Assembly (NCBI GenBank): GCA_018378775.1
Contig: JAGZWV010000022.1
Coordinates: forward strand, 1-26,558
Direction: 5' to 3'
Length of the DNA stretch: 26,558 nt
Source: Collinsella sp.
GTDB taxonomy: Bacteria; Actinomycetota; Coriobacteriia; Coriobacteriales; Coriobacteriaceae
Below, one piece after another: positions 7,146-16,127 of this stretch. Position 1 is the stretch's first letter. Each line of letters begins with the position of its first letter. A program made the position numbers and the translations under genes. The notes under the pieces were generated by a model. It made no database searches, was not told the DNA's origin, and worked only from the letters and a program-made list of their open reading frames with translations.

Positions 7146-7431
7146 CAATTTTATTGTACCGGAATGCTATCTTGAATCACGCGATCGCATCAGATCAGAA
7201 ATATAGCCTACCTGAAAGAGAGTTATCGAAACTTACATTGGCATCAGATGCTTGAGGCCTTAGTGTCAATAAATACAGAGCAGCTGCCCACAGCCTAGCG
7301 GCGACATCCCGGTCTCGGACGGTCTAACGCTGCCCGAGACCTTCCTCTTATCAAAGCGCCACCGTAAGACGCATGGCTATATCATAAAATGGCACGTATA
7401 AACCTCCGTTGATCGAAAGAAAGTCGAGCAT
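7146..7431 (+). other. Intergenic region upstream of the zinc-ribbon gene
   Basis: No gene. It carries the RT leader promoter (minus) and, on the plus strand, an 8-bp hairpin GGTCTCGG/CCGAGACC (7311-7318 with 7334-7341) followed by TTCCTCTTATC, terminator-like or leader structure. AT-rich stretches near 7380-7402 (ATAAAAT, GTATAA) may hold the promoter of the next gene; none was fixed. Confidence 0.3.
7148..7176 (-). promoter_or_regulatory. Promoter for the RT leader RNA
   Basis: TAAAAT (7148-7153) preceded by TTCAAG with a 17-nt spacer on the minus strand. The predicted start near 7141 would place the 8-bp hairpin at the extreme 5' end of the RNA. Confidence 0.4.
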
Positions 7432-8721
7432 ATGTCAAGAGTTGACGAAGTTAGAGCAGAGCTGGGCGAGGACAACGTCAACGAGCTTATGGACGCCTAC
7501 TACACCTCTGGCCTCTCACTGAATGATCTGAGGGAGCTCTATGACCTCCCGAAGAGCTTCACAGACAAGAAGATCGTTGAGCTGTTCCCTATGATTGAGC
7601 TGGACGATGGCTGCCCCCTTTGCGGCGGTGCGCTCTTTGCGCCTAGAATCAGCAGGGGCATCAAGGACGTCTCGGCGGACTCGTACTATAAGGATCAGGT
7701 CTTCTGCCCAAATTGCGGTAAAACTAGACAGCAAGCAATGCGAGAGCTCGAAGAGTTTGAGCGGAAGTACAGGCTGCGTCGTGCATTCTCAATTGAGCCG
7801 AAAGAGTTCGAATGGGCCAAGCGCAATCCTGATAGCCTCACGAGCACAGTATTCGAGGTCCTGATCGAAGTAAGAGGCGGGGGTGGCAATACCTACCTTG
7901 GGCCCATCGCAGACCAACCGCTCTTGTTTGGCTTCATCGACGTCTGTAAGGCGCTCAGGGGCGAGGGGTACATTCAACCAACCGCAGCATTCGACAAATG
8001 GTTGAGCGGGTTTGAGGAAGAGGAAGACGGCTTCAGCTTCTATTGGTACAAGGTGCCCTTTGCAATCAAGTTGAAAGGCTACACTGCCCACGAGAGAAAC
8101 CCCATCATCGTCGTAGGTGATCGCGAATACGTCGCGCTTGGTCAGGGTGAGCGCGAGTACTGGCTGCGAACCGCAAAAGGTCTCGTTCTAGCCTACCTCG
8201 ATGTCCAGCTTGACGATGCGTGCTACGAGTATGAGGGACCGAAGCGCGAAGAGTTTGAAACTCTGCTCGACACCATGCTCCTAGAATACTCGCCCGCACA
8301 GATCACCTCGCTCATCTGGAACGCGATGGCGACTGCCGAAAAGCACGCAGAGGAGGGTCCTGCCTACAAAAGAACAGGCAATTGGGCAATGGGTGTCGTC
8401 CTCAACCGTGCTAAGAAGGCTCTCTCCGAGCATTGGGATTTGCATCCGAACTTCCCCTCAAGGACGGTTGAGGACACCGAGTTCGAGTGGAACTTCTTCG
8501 ACGTCCATGTACCCATAGGCGAAACTTGGATGTACAGGAGCGTCCCCGAGGTCACGGGCGGCTGCATAGAAATCAAACATGCAAAGATGCCGAAAGGTGC
8601 CGATGCCGCAACAGCGGCCATGATAGCGAAAGCCCGAGAGATCGCTTGGAGAATCGGAACGGGCGAACCCGATTACCTCTCGTACGACGAGACCGACCGG
8701 TTCATCAAGCGGTACGAATAA
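7432..8721 (+). CDS. Unknown protein with N-terminal HTH-like region and zinc ribbon
   Basis: 429 residues, family not recognised. The first 50 residues contain a possible helix-turn-helix (SGLSLNDLRELYDLPKSFTD). A zinc ribbon follows: CPLCGG near residue 61 and CPNCGK near residue 92. The rest is acidic and mixed alpha/beta with no named motif; a glycine run (RGGGGNTY) near 150 looks like a loop. A weak ribosome site (GAAAGAAAG) precedes the ATG. It is divergent from the Drt2-like RT and the two genes share their intergenic region, so it may be an RT-associated factor or an independent defence gene. It is intact, unlike many neighbours. Confidence 0.65.
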   Translation: MSRVDEVRAELGEDNVNELMDAYYTSGLSLNDLRELYDLPKSFTDKKIVELFPMIELDDGCPLCGGALFAPRISRGIKDVSADSYYKDQVFCPNCGKTRQQAMRELEEFERKYRLRRAFSIEPKEFEWAKRNPDSLTSTVFEVLIEVRGGGGNTYLGPIADQPLLFGFIDVCKALRGEGYIQPTAAFDKWLSGFEEEEDGFSFYWYKVPFAIKLKGYTAHERNPIIVVGDREYVALGQGEREYWLRTAKGLVLAYLDVQLDDACYEYEGPKREEFETLLDTMLLEYSPAQITSLIWNAMATAEKHAEEGPAYKRTGNWAMGVVLNRAKKALSEHWDLHPNFPSRTVEDTEFEWNFFDVHVPIGETWMYRSVPEVTGGCIEIKHAKMPKGADAATAAMIAKAREIAWRIGTGEPDYLSYDETDRFIKRYE

Positions 8722-9256
8722 CGAAAAAAGAACGACGGTATGAAGTGACTAGCGCACAGCAATTCGCGTGCCACGAACAAGTACTTGATGAAAGCGGCTA
8801 CCTCCAACGCTCCCGTTAAAAAGGAACAACCCCTGAAAAGACCCTAGGGGACAAGAATCAAGCATGGCTTCAGCAGCCTGGGGTGCCACTGTCCCGCGCC
8901 TCAAACAAGTAAATTTGCCGGAGAGAGCCCTCCGACTTCTTCGGGTTGATATTGCTCGCATAAACGTCGGCAAGCCGCGTATACTAACAATATCCGACCC
9001 CCTCCTGAGCGCCGTCGCGGTGCCCGCGCTTGACCTGGCCAAGCACCTCGGGGTCGAAGTCGTGGCGGTCGCGCGGCGGATATCCCACGCGGGGCAGCGC
9101 ATGCACAGGCAGCGAAGCCGAATCCCGCGTTGAACATCTCTTCAATCTTTGGCACGGATAGATACGGGAGAAGTCTCAAGCATCCTCTACGATTTCTCCG
9201 AGACGCTTCTGATATCGGCTTCGTTGATATCAGAATGTGCCGAGATGAACCTCCTC
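8722..9256. other. Gene-free gap between convergent genes
   Basis: Long frames exist on both strands over the GC-rich part (about 9000-9130) but none has a ribosome site plus a recognisable protein. A 5-bp hairpin (CCCCT/AGGGG) sits near 8827-8850. A minus ATG overlaps the HEPN stop (TAATG at 9282-9286), so a coupled 127-codon reading frame downstream is possible, but its composition is arginine-rich and unlike a real protein. Probably debris of an older insertion. Confidence 0.3.
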
Positions 9257-9357
9257 TGATGAACCCCAATGCGGCGGTTTCCATTACTTGCTGGTGGCTG
9301 GCATGGCTGCGACACGAAATGATTCGATGGCCTCCTCTATTGCATTGGGGTTCATCA
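9257..9357 (-). repeat. 16-bp perfect inverted repeat spanning the 3' end of the HEPN gene
   Basis: TGATGAACCCCAATGC (9257-9272) recurs inverted at 9342-9357. The right arm is within the coding sequence (codons for VMNPNA) and the left arm is past the stop, giving a loop of 69 nt in the mRNA. No T-run follows, so a simple terminator is unlikely. Confidence 0.6.
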
Positions 9358-10411
9358 CCTTGAGCTCGCCGCTGGCGCGCATCTCGCTGATCTCTTCCGA
9401 AAGATCATCAATAGCGTAATCCAGGGAATTCGATATTCGAATCGATATCTCTCGGTAAAGCGAGGAAAGGCGCTCCGTTCCTTTATTTTCTTGCGAGTAG
9501 AATCGACATCTTCCATTCCACCTTGGCAACCTGCCGTTTTCATTTGAATCCGGCAGGAGGAAGAAGCGCTCTTTTACGATGCCATTCTCGAGGCGAATGT
9601 AGCAGGTCGCTGAATTTTCGAAAGCTCTGTTATGGACGATCTCGTTTCTCAGTTCTTCTAAGTACACGGCTTCGGGAAAGTCGTTGCATATATGGCCTTC
9701 GTCACCAGAGTGCGGACTCTTTGACCTGAATTTGGAATATAGGGCCGACTTGTCTGATCGGATTTTCTTGAAGGATTCGAATCGATTGGGAATCCGGTCC
9801 AGCTCAAATAGCAGATGGCTGAGAATATCCAATGAAGAATACACCCTAATTATGAACGACTCCACTTCTCTCATCATTGAATGAGACTTTGGAGAGGATA
9901 CCTTGAATACTCCGTTCGAGATGTCTCCAATGGGCTCGATTTCCCCTAGTGCGCAGAATGCCATCCTCAGTGAGCCCACGGCCTGATCGTACGTTTCGCC
10001 AAAGCTATCGGTTAAATACCTTAGATCATCTAGATAGATGAGCCTTCGCGCCTCCTCGAATGAGAAACGTTTGACGTAATCAGCGAACGAATTCCTATCG
10101 AAAGTCATTTCGGGACTGAAGCCGCCCTCTGATATTGCAATCGGACAGAAGCGGATGATGGAATAGTAAATCGACTGATTTCCGAACAATCTTTCGATGA
10201 TGAGATTGTCGAGGTCGATCAATCTCGAATGGATTTGCTCCTGAATGCTGTCATAGGAATCGTATAAAAGATCTTGCGACGGCAAGCTGTACACATAGAA
10301 GCCATCAGGTTCATCGTCCAGAGTCCCTTTTGATACTGTTCCTTGTTCAGAATAGTAAGTAATTAATGATCTATCAATCGTATTAGAGAGGTTGCTGGCG
10401 TTCAATTCCAT
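9284..10411 (-). CDS. HEPN-domain protein
   Basis: 375 residues. A HEPN RNase-type motif R-x4-H is visible in LRNEIVHNRAF (about residue 265), preceded by a long helix (MMREVESFIIRVYSSLDILS) of the kind that forms the HEPN bundle. HEPN domains cleave RNA when activated and are frequent abortive-infection effectors. The N-terminal 180 residues are acidic and unassigned. The ATG at 10409-10411 has AGAGGAGA 7 nt upstream. It follows the UvrD-like helicase by 109 bp on the same strand and may be a third member of the Gabija-like set, or a separate unit; no firm promoter was found in the gap. Confidence 0.7.
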   Translation of the reverse strand: MELNASNLSNTIDRSLITYYSEQGTVSKGTLDDEPDGFYVYSLPSQDLLYDSYDSIQEQIHSRLIDLDNLIIERLFGNQSIYYSIIRFCPIAISEGGFSPEMTFDRNSFADYVKRFSFEEARRLIYLDDLRYLTDSFGETYDQAVGSLRMAFCALGEIEPIGDISNGVFKVSSPKSHSMMREVESFIIRVYSSLDILSHLLFELDRIPNRFESFKKIRSDKSALYSKFRSKSPHSGDEGHICNDFPEAVYLEELRNEIVHNRAFENSATCYIRLENGIVKERFFLLPDSNENGRLPRWNGRCRFYSQENKGTERLSSLYREISIRISNSLDYAIDDLSEEISEMRASGELKVMNPNAIEEAIESFRVAAMPATSK

Positions 10412-10520
10412 GACTTATTCTCCTCTTGTGAATATGCGATTGCTGGGAGAAAGATAGTGTAATGAGTATCTGCTGCGTCCCCGGTATCCGTTTTGGTTGT
10501 CAAACAAACACGTGATTTAT

Positions 10521-11600
10521 TTATGGCTTCCAAACGCTTAGCGTGTCTGGAAGCTCATTTATTTTATTGTCAGCAACCACGAAGCCAACGCTGAACCTCG
10601 CCCTAGTAATTGCAACATAGAGCTTGGAGCGCGTCTGCGGCTTCAGATCCGTTGAAGCGTCTTGCAACCAAGAGGCCATATCGGCAACTGGATAAATCAG
10701 AACATGGTCATATGTTCGGCCTTTTGCTTTGCCGAAGTTGCAGACCAATGAAGCGTTCGCGGTCTGAGTGGCGACGCTATGTCTCAAAATCACTGGATCC
10801 AAAAACTCGCAATACTTTTGTGCAAGTGACTTTGGAATAGCCCAAACTCCATTATGGGTTTCATTTGAAGCGGCACACAAAGATTCGGTTGGTGGGAACT
10901 CCGGATAGACCATGTTTGCGAATTCGATGACGCTCTTAGAGCAACGATGCGTTCCGTTGAGAGTCGCGCGATCTATCTCGCAGAGCGACGTAAGCTTCTT
11001 TTTCTCGATATATTGCTCGAGGCTCAGACCCTTGTTCTTGTTTCCAGCATTGGTGCGATAGGTTGACTGCCTCTCATCGCCGCACATGACTACGGGCATG
11101 CCAGAGGATAGAAGCGCGGCGATAAAGTCATAGTCGTATCCGGCCATATCTTGTATTTCATCGATGAGCACAACGTCGAACAGCTCCTTGATCCTTTCGA
11201 TAACCGCTCCGAAACTGCATTCATTGCATTTCAGCGCAAGCGCTGGAAGTTTGGCCGCATAAATCTCTTTCGATTTATTACAGTAATAACGAAGGGTTCC
11301 TTTCTTATAGAAATTCCTTCCTTCAGGATTCAGGTCAACCCCGCTGAATTTCTCTTTACCGAAGCCCGCAGCGCCTTGGAAAGGACGCACTCCGTGCTCA
11401 AGAAGGAAGGTGAACCACGGGAGTACAGTGATGTTGGAAGGGATGCAGCCATACTTCTGATAAATCATCTCCTTCGCCACCGCCGAATTTTCATCCGTAA
11501 AGGTGGTGTAAAGGATTTTTTGATCGGCATCCGAAAGACTATTGATTAAGAATGTGGTTTTTCCTGAGCCGGCAGCAGCTAAATAGATCTTAGATTTCAT
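10521..11600 (-). CDS. gajB: UvrD/PcrA-like helicase, Gabija GajB-like
   Basis: 359 residues. Superfamily 1 helicase motifs in order: AAAGSGKTTFL (motif I, residues 8-18), VVLIDEIQDMAGYD (motif II), PVVMCGDERQSTYR (motif III), FGKAKGRTYDHVLIYP (motif V-like) and SKLYVAITRARFSVGF (motif VI). It is shorter than typical GajB (close to 500 residues) and lacks the inserted 1B/2B subdomains of full helicases, which agrees with GajB acting as a nucleotide/DNA sensor and not a processive unwinder. The ATG overlaps the end of the OLD-family gene by 11 bp, so the two are translationally coupled. Pairing of a class 2 OLD nuclease with a UvrD-like protein defines Gabija; the symbol is by analogy. Confidence 0.75.
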   Translation of the reverse strand: MKSKIYLAAAGSGKTTFLINSLSDADQKILYTTFTDENSAVAKEMIYQKYGCIPSNITVLPWFTFLLEHGVRPFQGAAGFGKEKFSGVDLNPEGRNFYKKGTLRYYCNKSKEIYAAKLPALALKCNECSFGAVIERIKELFDVVLIDEIQDMAGYDYDFIAALLSSGMPVVMCGDERQSTYRTNAGNKNKGLSLEQYIEKKKLTSLCEIDRATLNGTHRCSKSVIEFANMVYPEFPPTESLCAASNETHNGVWAIPKSLAQKYCEFLDPVILRHSVATQTANASLVCNFGKAKGRTYDHVLIYPVADMASWLQDASTDLKPQTRSKLYVAITRARFSVGFVVADNKINELPDTLSVWKP

Positions 11601-13262
11601 CTAATTCGCCTCGCACCCAAGCAATGGTTTGCATTATGTATTCCGGATACGACAAGGTTTCCACCGAATCAAATATCTTGAGCGCGACCTCTGTCTTGTT
11701 TTCCTCCATATACTTGAGTGCGGAATCTCGATCCTTGAACTCTTTGCCCAAGATTTTCGACAGCATTTCAGCGCCAATCGATTCGTACATCTCTGCTTCA
11801 AGCGTGTTGTAGTTGATTCCCTCCATGCTGCCCTTTTCAAGAAGCCTATTTGCGTACGAGACGACTTGCAGTTCATCTTCTTGAGCTAGGGTTACATACT
11901 TGTAGCCTTGATACTTCTTTTCCAGTGCCCCAATGTTTCCATCGTTGTCGGTCATGGCGATAACCCTCTTATTGATCACCTCTGCAACTTCAAGGAATCG
12001 AAGGAAGCTTGTTCCGACGGAAATGACATCGACACCATCCTGAATTGGATGTTTTCCATCGGAGGCATCCATATATGCGCGCTGGACAACGAGCTCGTCA
12101 GCATCTCCCTCGACGAGAATAGCGGTATCGCACAGAAGAACCCTCAATGTCTTGTATCCAGGGGCCTTCATGAAGAACCTAGAGGTATCCTCGCTCAGGT
12201 CTCTCATCGAGGCAGAATTACCTCCGTTGAGAAGGATCAAGTTCCTAAGCTCGAGCTTGTTTGCAACGAAGCTGCTATGTGTCGTGATGATTAGCTGAAC
12301 CCCCTCACATCGGCTCTTCACGCCCTCAAGGAACATATTCAACCTAGTATGTGAAAGATGGTTCTCGGGCTCTTCAAGCAATACCACGTTGCCGCCACGC
12401 TTTTCGCTCTTTGCCAAAGCGAGCTCTGTGCTGACGATGCTTTTGGTTCCATCTCCTACGTTGGAGAATGGAATATCCTCAAGTTTGGTGATGACTCCAT
12501 TTTCCCAGGAGTTTACTGTGCCCGCTTCGAACCCAAACGTTACAGCCTTATTCGTGAGACTCTTTGCTCTTTCGGAAATCTTCTCATTTATACTTTTGAC
12601 GGTTTGGTCGGCGGAAAAGCCAGTGCGCATTCTTCTATGCACTTGCGATATGGCTATCTGATCGGATCTTTCCAGCACGTCTCTTGCAATTCTTGTCACC
12701 ATCGCTTTCGAACCAGGCCAAGCAAGAGAATTGCCAGCGCCAACTAGTGCCGACTTGAACTTGATGCCAGCAGGGCGGATGCTCTTTCTGGCAAATGTCG
12801 TCCATGAGCATGCGTAGTATTCGATAGGTAAACCATGGTGTGATTTCGCGGCAACAAAGTCTTGGTACTCATCGGAAAAAGACTCTGCGTCTATGGCGAT
12901 ATCTAGCTTGATTCCAGATTCAGCGACACCGCGACTATTAAAGTCGCCCTTATAAAGGCAACTGTGTCCTCTTCGCCGGAAAATACCACCTCGATAACAA
13001 TGCTCGGAGGATTGCAAGGCTTTCCGTTCTTCAGCAGGCAAAGATACTCGTCAACGATATCCTTGTTAAAGAGATCCTCGGAAATGCTCCTCATCAGCGG
13101 AGCTCCTCGATATTGACCATCGATTACTGCTGTTACCGCCTCAAGCAGCGTCGACTTTCCAGAATCATTATCTCCAACGACAATGTTTATTCCTTCGGAA
13201 AACGAGATGCTCGCCTCGCGAAATCTCTTAAATCCAAATACCCTGAGCTCTTTTATATGCAC
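11590..13262 (-). pseudogene. gajA: OLD-family ATPase/TOPRIM nuclease, Gabija GajA-like, frameshifted
   Basis: Two overlapping frames make one protein of about 560 residues. Frame 1 starts at a GTG (13260-13262) with MHIKELRVFGFKRFREASI and Walker A GDNDSGKSTLLEAV. Frame 2 carries the ABC signature (SNVGDGTKSIVST), Walker B (VVLLEEPENHLS), LIITTHSSFVAN, and the TOPRIM domain: Glu in AILVEGDADELV and the DxD in IAMTDNDGN. They join as ...DTVAFI / KGDFNSRG... near 12947-12951, where one A appears to be missing from an AAGGG run. Either the gene is broken, the ribosome slips, or the base is a sequencing error. In Gabija the GajA tetramer nicks DNA when nucleotides are depleted. Everything else, including the catalytic residues, is intact. 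Confidence 0.8.
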
Positions 13263-13444
13263 GGTTCCACCAACTCTCGCAGCTCAATTCGTTATTCTTT
13301 CTATTATCCGCCAAGAAAAAGCGTCACATAGGGATCGCATGTTGGTGTAAAGGGTCGCTTCCCCGGCCGTAGAAAGCACGATGCGGCTATCGCCTGGAAT
13401 TCTAATTGCTGAAGTCAGGATTCGTGGAAAGGCAATAACCGCAT
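13263..13444. other. Short intergenic region upstream of gajA-like gene
   Basis: Contains GATAAT at about 13304-13309 on the minus strand, a candidate -10 for the Gabija-like operon with a poor -35. The right part looks like the left flank of the IS256 remnant. No gene seen. Confidence 0.3.
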
Positions 13445-13690
13445 ATGAACAAGATGCACGAGATCGCGGGCGGCGGTGCCCTGATGCCGAGATTCGACGA
13501 CGGCATGGTGAACATGGCCGAGCTCATAAGGGTGATGGCCGAGTCGCTCGTCAACAAGATCATGGACACCCAGGCCGACGAGGCATGCGAGGCCGGCAAC
13601 CGGCCCCCTACATCTGGCTCGATGCTACCTGCATCAAGAGCCGCAGCGAGGGCCGGGCGCAGTCGACCGCGCCCGCCACGGTCACATAGC
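13445..13690 (+). pseudogene. IS256-family (Mutator-type) transposase remnant
   Basis: The plus strand encodes the start of an IS256 transposase (MAELIRVMAESLVNKIMD, QADEACEAGN) and then jumps, in another frame, to an internal part (PYIWLDATCIKSRSEGRAQS). The roughly 100 residues between, and the whole C-terminal catalytic part, are missing. The element is dead. The break point is in the PYIWLDAT motif, as in the remnant at 17905-18193. Confidence 0.75.
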
Positions 13691-13717
13691 AGGTCCAAAG
13701 AAACGTCCGCATCTTCA

Positions 13718-15964
13718 TCACGTCCTCCTGCTATTTCGCCTCCAATGCGCAAGGAGCCTACCAGCTTCTTCAGCAGAGACCTCGTTCCCACCATCATCGT
13801 CTCTATTCGCAACGCAGAAAGCTGCCGCAACCAGCTGGTAGTCTTCCGGCAACTCGAAAAAGCTGCCGTCTGCGCGCGCCTCAGTAAGAAGACCGTCGAT
13901 CTTTGCGAGCTCGACCACCCTTGCGACACCAGCCTTATCGAATGAGAAGCTCGTTACTTCGCCGCTGTCAAGCGAGGTGTAGCGCCCCGACCCGAACGAG
14001 AGAAAAGACGCGCACCCCGCCCCGTCAACGTTGGCAACCCTTTTCGCATAAGCCATGAATTCATTGGGTTTACGCTCTTTGAGCAAGATCAACGCATAAT
14101 GACACTCATCGTCTAGGAACAGGTTCCTCGTGGCGGCGTCCTCGATCACCTTGGCGCAAACGGCATCGGAAAGCTCGAAAATGTCGCCTTCGGGCAAAAG
14201 CGTCTTGCAGTCACCGTCTCCCCTGTCATTCAGGCTGTTCAGCTGCGATATCAAGAAAGGCGTGAGCGGACAGATCACTCTCCCCTGGCTCTCGTCCACC
14301 GACGCTCGCAGAATCTCGCCAGACTTAGCAGGCCCCAACTGTTTGAACAGCAACTCGATGAGTCTGAGGAGTTCCAGGTCGGCACTCGTCGAGGCCAAAG
14401 GGGCATAGTGCTTTTCCTTGCTCAGACCCAAGGCCAAAAGGCACGCTTTGGCGACGACTTCGGCACGTCCTTCCTCCAACGTCGATACGCGGGCCCTCAT
14501 GGCCGACACAAAGTCAATCATGCTACCCGCTTCGGCGTGCCTGCGCAGGTCTTCGAGCAGCACTCCGCCCTCGCTCACATTCAACGCATCCTGTACCTCG
14601 TGAACATCGATTCCGTCCGGCATGTTCGAATGGAAGTATAGATCGAAGGAATCGGCCCGCCAGATAGCGTTCAAGGTCTCCCTCGAGTAAGAGACGCAAT
14701 GACTCATGCCAGTTATATTTGCCACCCGCGGGAAAAGCCTGCAGACGGCCTCGACCGCCCACTTGGCCTCAGAGCTCGGGACTATCCCAGAAAACAGCTT
14801 CTCCAAATTGGCGAGGCTGTCTTTCGGATCCATGTTATTCATATACAACGAAGATCCGATCGTGCCGCAAAGGAGGTCCTTGTGCACGCGAATCCAATCA
14901 ACGAGCTTTGGCACCTTGAGCTCCAGCACCGCCAAGGCGACGACGTCCTCGAAGCAGCAGAATCGCGGCAGGATGCTTAACTTCGCCTTTAACGCGTTCG
15001 AGAAGCGCCGAACCTCCCTTATGGTGAAGAACCGATTGTTCAGAAACGTCAGGCAGACGCCGTTCCACCTCTTGTCGTCAAGATCCTCCCGCCTGTAGGC
15101 AAACGCCTCAAAAATCGCGTTAATGTCCTTGAGAAGCATCCGCTCCAAATCGCCCGATGAAATGGACGGCAGGCGCACAGGGACCTGGACTACCTTCTCC
15201 AGGTATTCAGCGCCATCGCACTTCTGGACCTCACTTAAAGCCCGCGTAACCACCTCCTCATCGAAAGAAAGAAGGTAGTTTATCTTGGGAAGCTTCGCCA
15301 GAGAGGCGACGAGCTGAAACACCATACGCACCTGGTCGTTCGGCAGCCGATCGATGTCATCGATGATCACTACGACTCGCCCATCGAACTTGAGGAGCTC
15401 CTCCTCAAGTCTCTGTTTCTTCGAGGAGACGCTTCCCGCCCTAACTGCGGATTTCCTCAACCTGCTCGTCAAACGATTGCCGAAGGCGGGCACAGCAACG
15501 CCCGCAAGCGGCATGCCCGCCAAACTGGCAGCGGCGCCGGCGGTCATCAACAAGGCTTCAGAATATGCCGCGAAGGCATTGAGGACCTCGGGGCGCTTAG
15601 CGCGCAACTTTCCGAATAGCTTGCGCCGCCCATGTGCATCTTTATCAAGCGCACTCCCGACTTCCTTAAGGAACTGAGCGAGCAGCTGCTCGGCCGTGAG
15701 GTAATTCCAGGGCTCAAAACGGACGACAGAGACGCCCGCCTTTTCGTCATCGTCTTTTCGGGAGAGCGCATTTTCAACGAGGTTTATAACCGAAGTCTTG
15801 CCTGATCCCCAAGGTCCATACAAACCAATGACAAGCGACTCGGGCCCAGCTGCGGATTTCAGAATATCAGCCAGTCTCTCAGCGAAAGGGATCCTTCCGA
15901 TAAGATCTTGCTCCCTCACCTTGATTGGTGTATCGGTGGCAAGAGATAGGTTGGGGTTATCCAA
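13718..15964 (-). CDS. KAP-family P-loop NTPase
   Basis: About 748 residues. The KAP signature is clear: N-terminal QDLIGRIPFAERLADIL, Walker A GLYGPWGSGKTS (about 47-58), RFEPWNY, a hydrophobic insertion at about 137-160 that is typical of the membrane-associated KAP group, and Walker B VVVIIDDIDRLP (about 197-208). The C-terminal 450 residues are alpha-helical and unassigned. KAP ATPases are STAND-like or membrane-linked NTPases found in several defence systems. I chose the TTG at 15962-15964 because GGGGAGG lies 8 nt upstream and the family motif begins there; the frame is open to 16102, but that part overlaps an Xre-like fragment in another frame. The C-terminus lies next to the IS256 remnant and could be slightly altered. 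Confidence 0.75.
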   Translation of the reverse strand: MDNPNLSLATDTPIKVREQDLIGRIPFAERLADILKSAAGPESLVIGLYGPWGSGKTSVINLVENALSRKDDDEKAGVSVVRFEPWNYLTAEQLLAQFLKEVGSALDKDAHGRRKLFGKLRAKRPEVLNAFAAYSEALLMTAGAAASLAGMPLAGVAVPAFGNRLTSRLRKSAVRAGSVSSKKQRLEEELLKFDGRVVVIIDDIDRLPNDQVRMVFQLVASLAKLPKINYLLSFDEEVVTRALSEVQKCDGAEYLEKVVQVPVRLPSISSGDLERMLLKDINAIFEAFAYRREDLDDKRWNGVCLTFLNNRFFTIREVRRFSNALKAKLSILPRFCCFEDVVALAVLELKVPKLVDWIRVHKDLLCGTIGSSLYMNNMDPKDSLANLEKLFSGIVPSSEAKWAVEAVCRLFPRVANITGMSHCVSYSRETLNAIWRADSFDLYFHSNMPDGIDVHEVQDALNVSEGGVLLEDLRRHAEAGSMIDFVSAMRARVSTLEEGRAEVVAKACLLALGLSKEKHYAPLASTSADLELLRLIELLFKQLGPAKSGEILRASVDESQGRVICPLTPFLISQLNSLNDRGDGDCKTLLPEGDIFELSDAVCAKVIEDAATRNLFLDDECHYALILLKERKPNEFMAYAKRVANVDGAGCASFLSFGSGRYTSLDSGEVTSFSFDKAGVARVVELAKIDGLLTEARADGSFFELPEDYQLVAAAFCVANRDDDGGNEVSAEEAGRLLAHWRRNSRRT

Positions 15965-15967
15965 GGC

Positions 15968-16051
15968 CACTACCTCCCCAGTTCGTAGCTGCGCACGGCG
16001 GCCTCGGAAAGCCGCATTTTCTCTGTCAGGTCGAGCTGCGTCATTTCCAGC
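15968..16051 (-). pseudogene. Fragment of an Xre-type helix-turn-helix
   Basis: In the frame ending at the TAG that overlaps the KAP ribosome site, the minus strand reads CQELEMTQLDLTEKMRLSEA then AVRSYELGR, an almost canonical HTH_XRE helix pair (LTQ..LAEKM.LSE..VRSYE.G). Only about 27 residues remain and no N-terminal part of sensible length is in frame, so it is probably the remains of a regulator that preceded the KAP gene. Translation of it could still couple to the KAP start. Confidence 0.4.
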
Positions 16052-16127
16052 TCCTGGCATCTTCATCTGTTCTTTGTTCCGAAGCTGGCTCCCACAATAC
16101 ACATCTTGTCGTCTGCTGCCGCATCCG

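Noticed and set aside
8864..9133. 89-codon plus frame in the gap after the zinc-ribbon gene
   Set aside because: No ribosome site and competing frames of the same length on the other strand; the GC-rich sequence keeps all frames open.
13700..13945. Continuation of the plus frame of the IS256 remnant into the KAP gene
   Set aside because: It is the antisense of the KAP C-terminus; transposase similarity stops near 13690.
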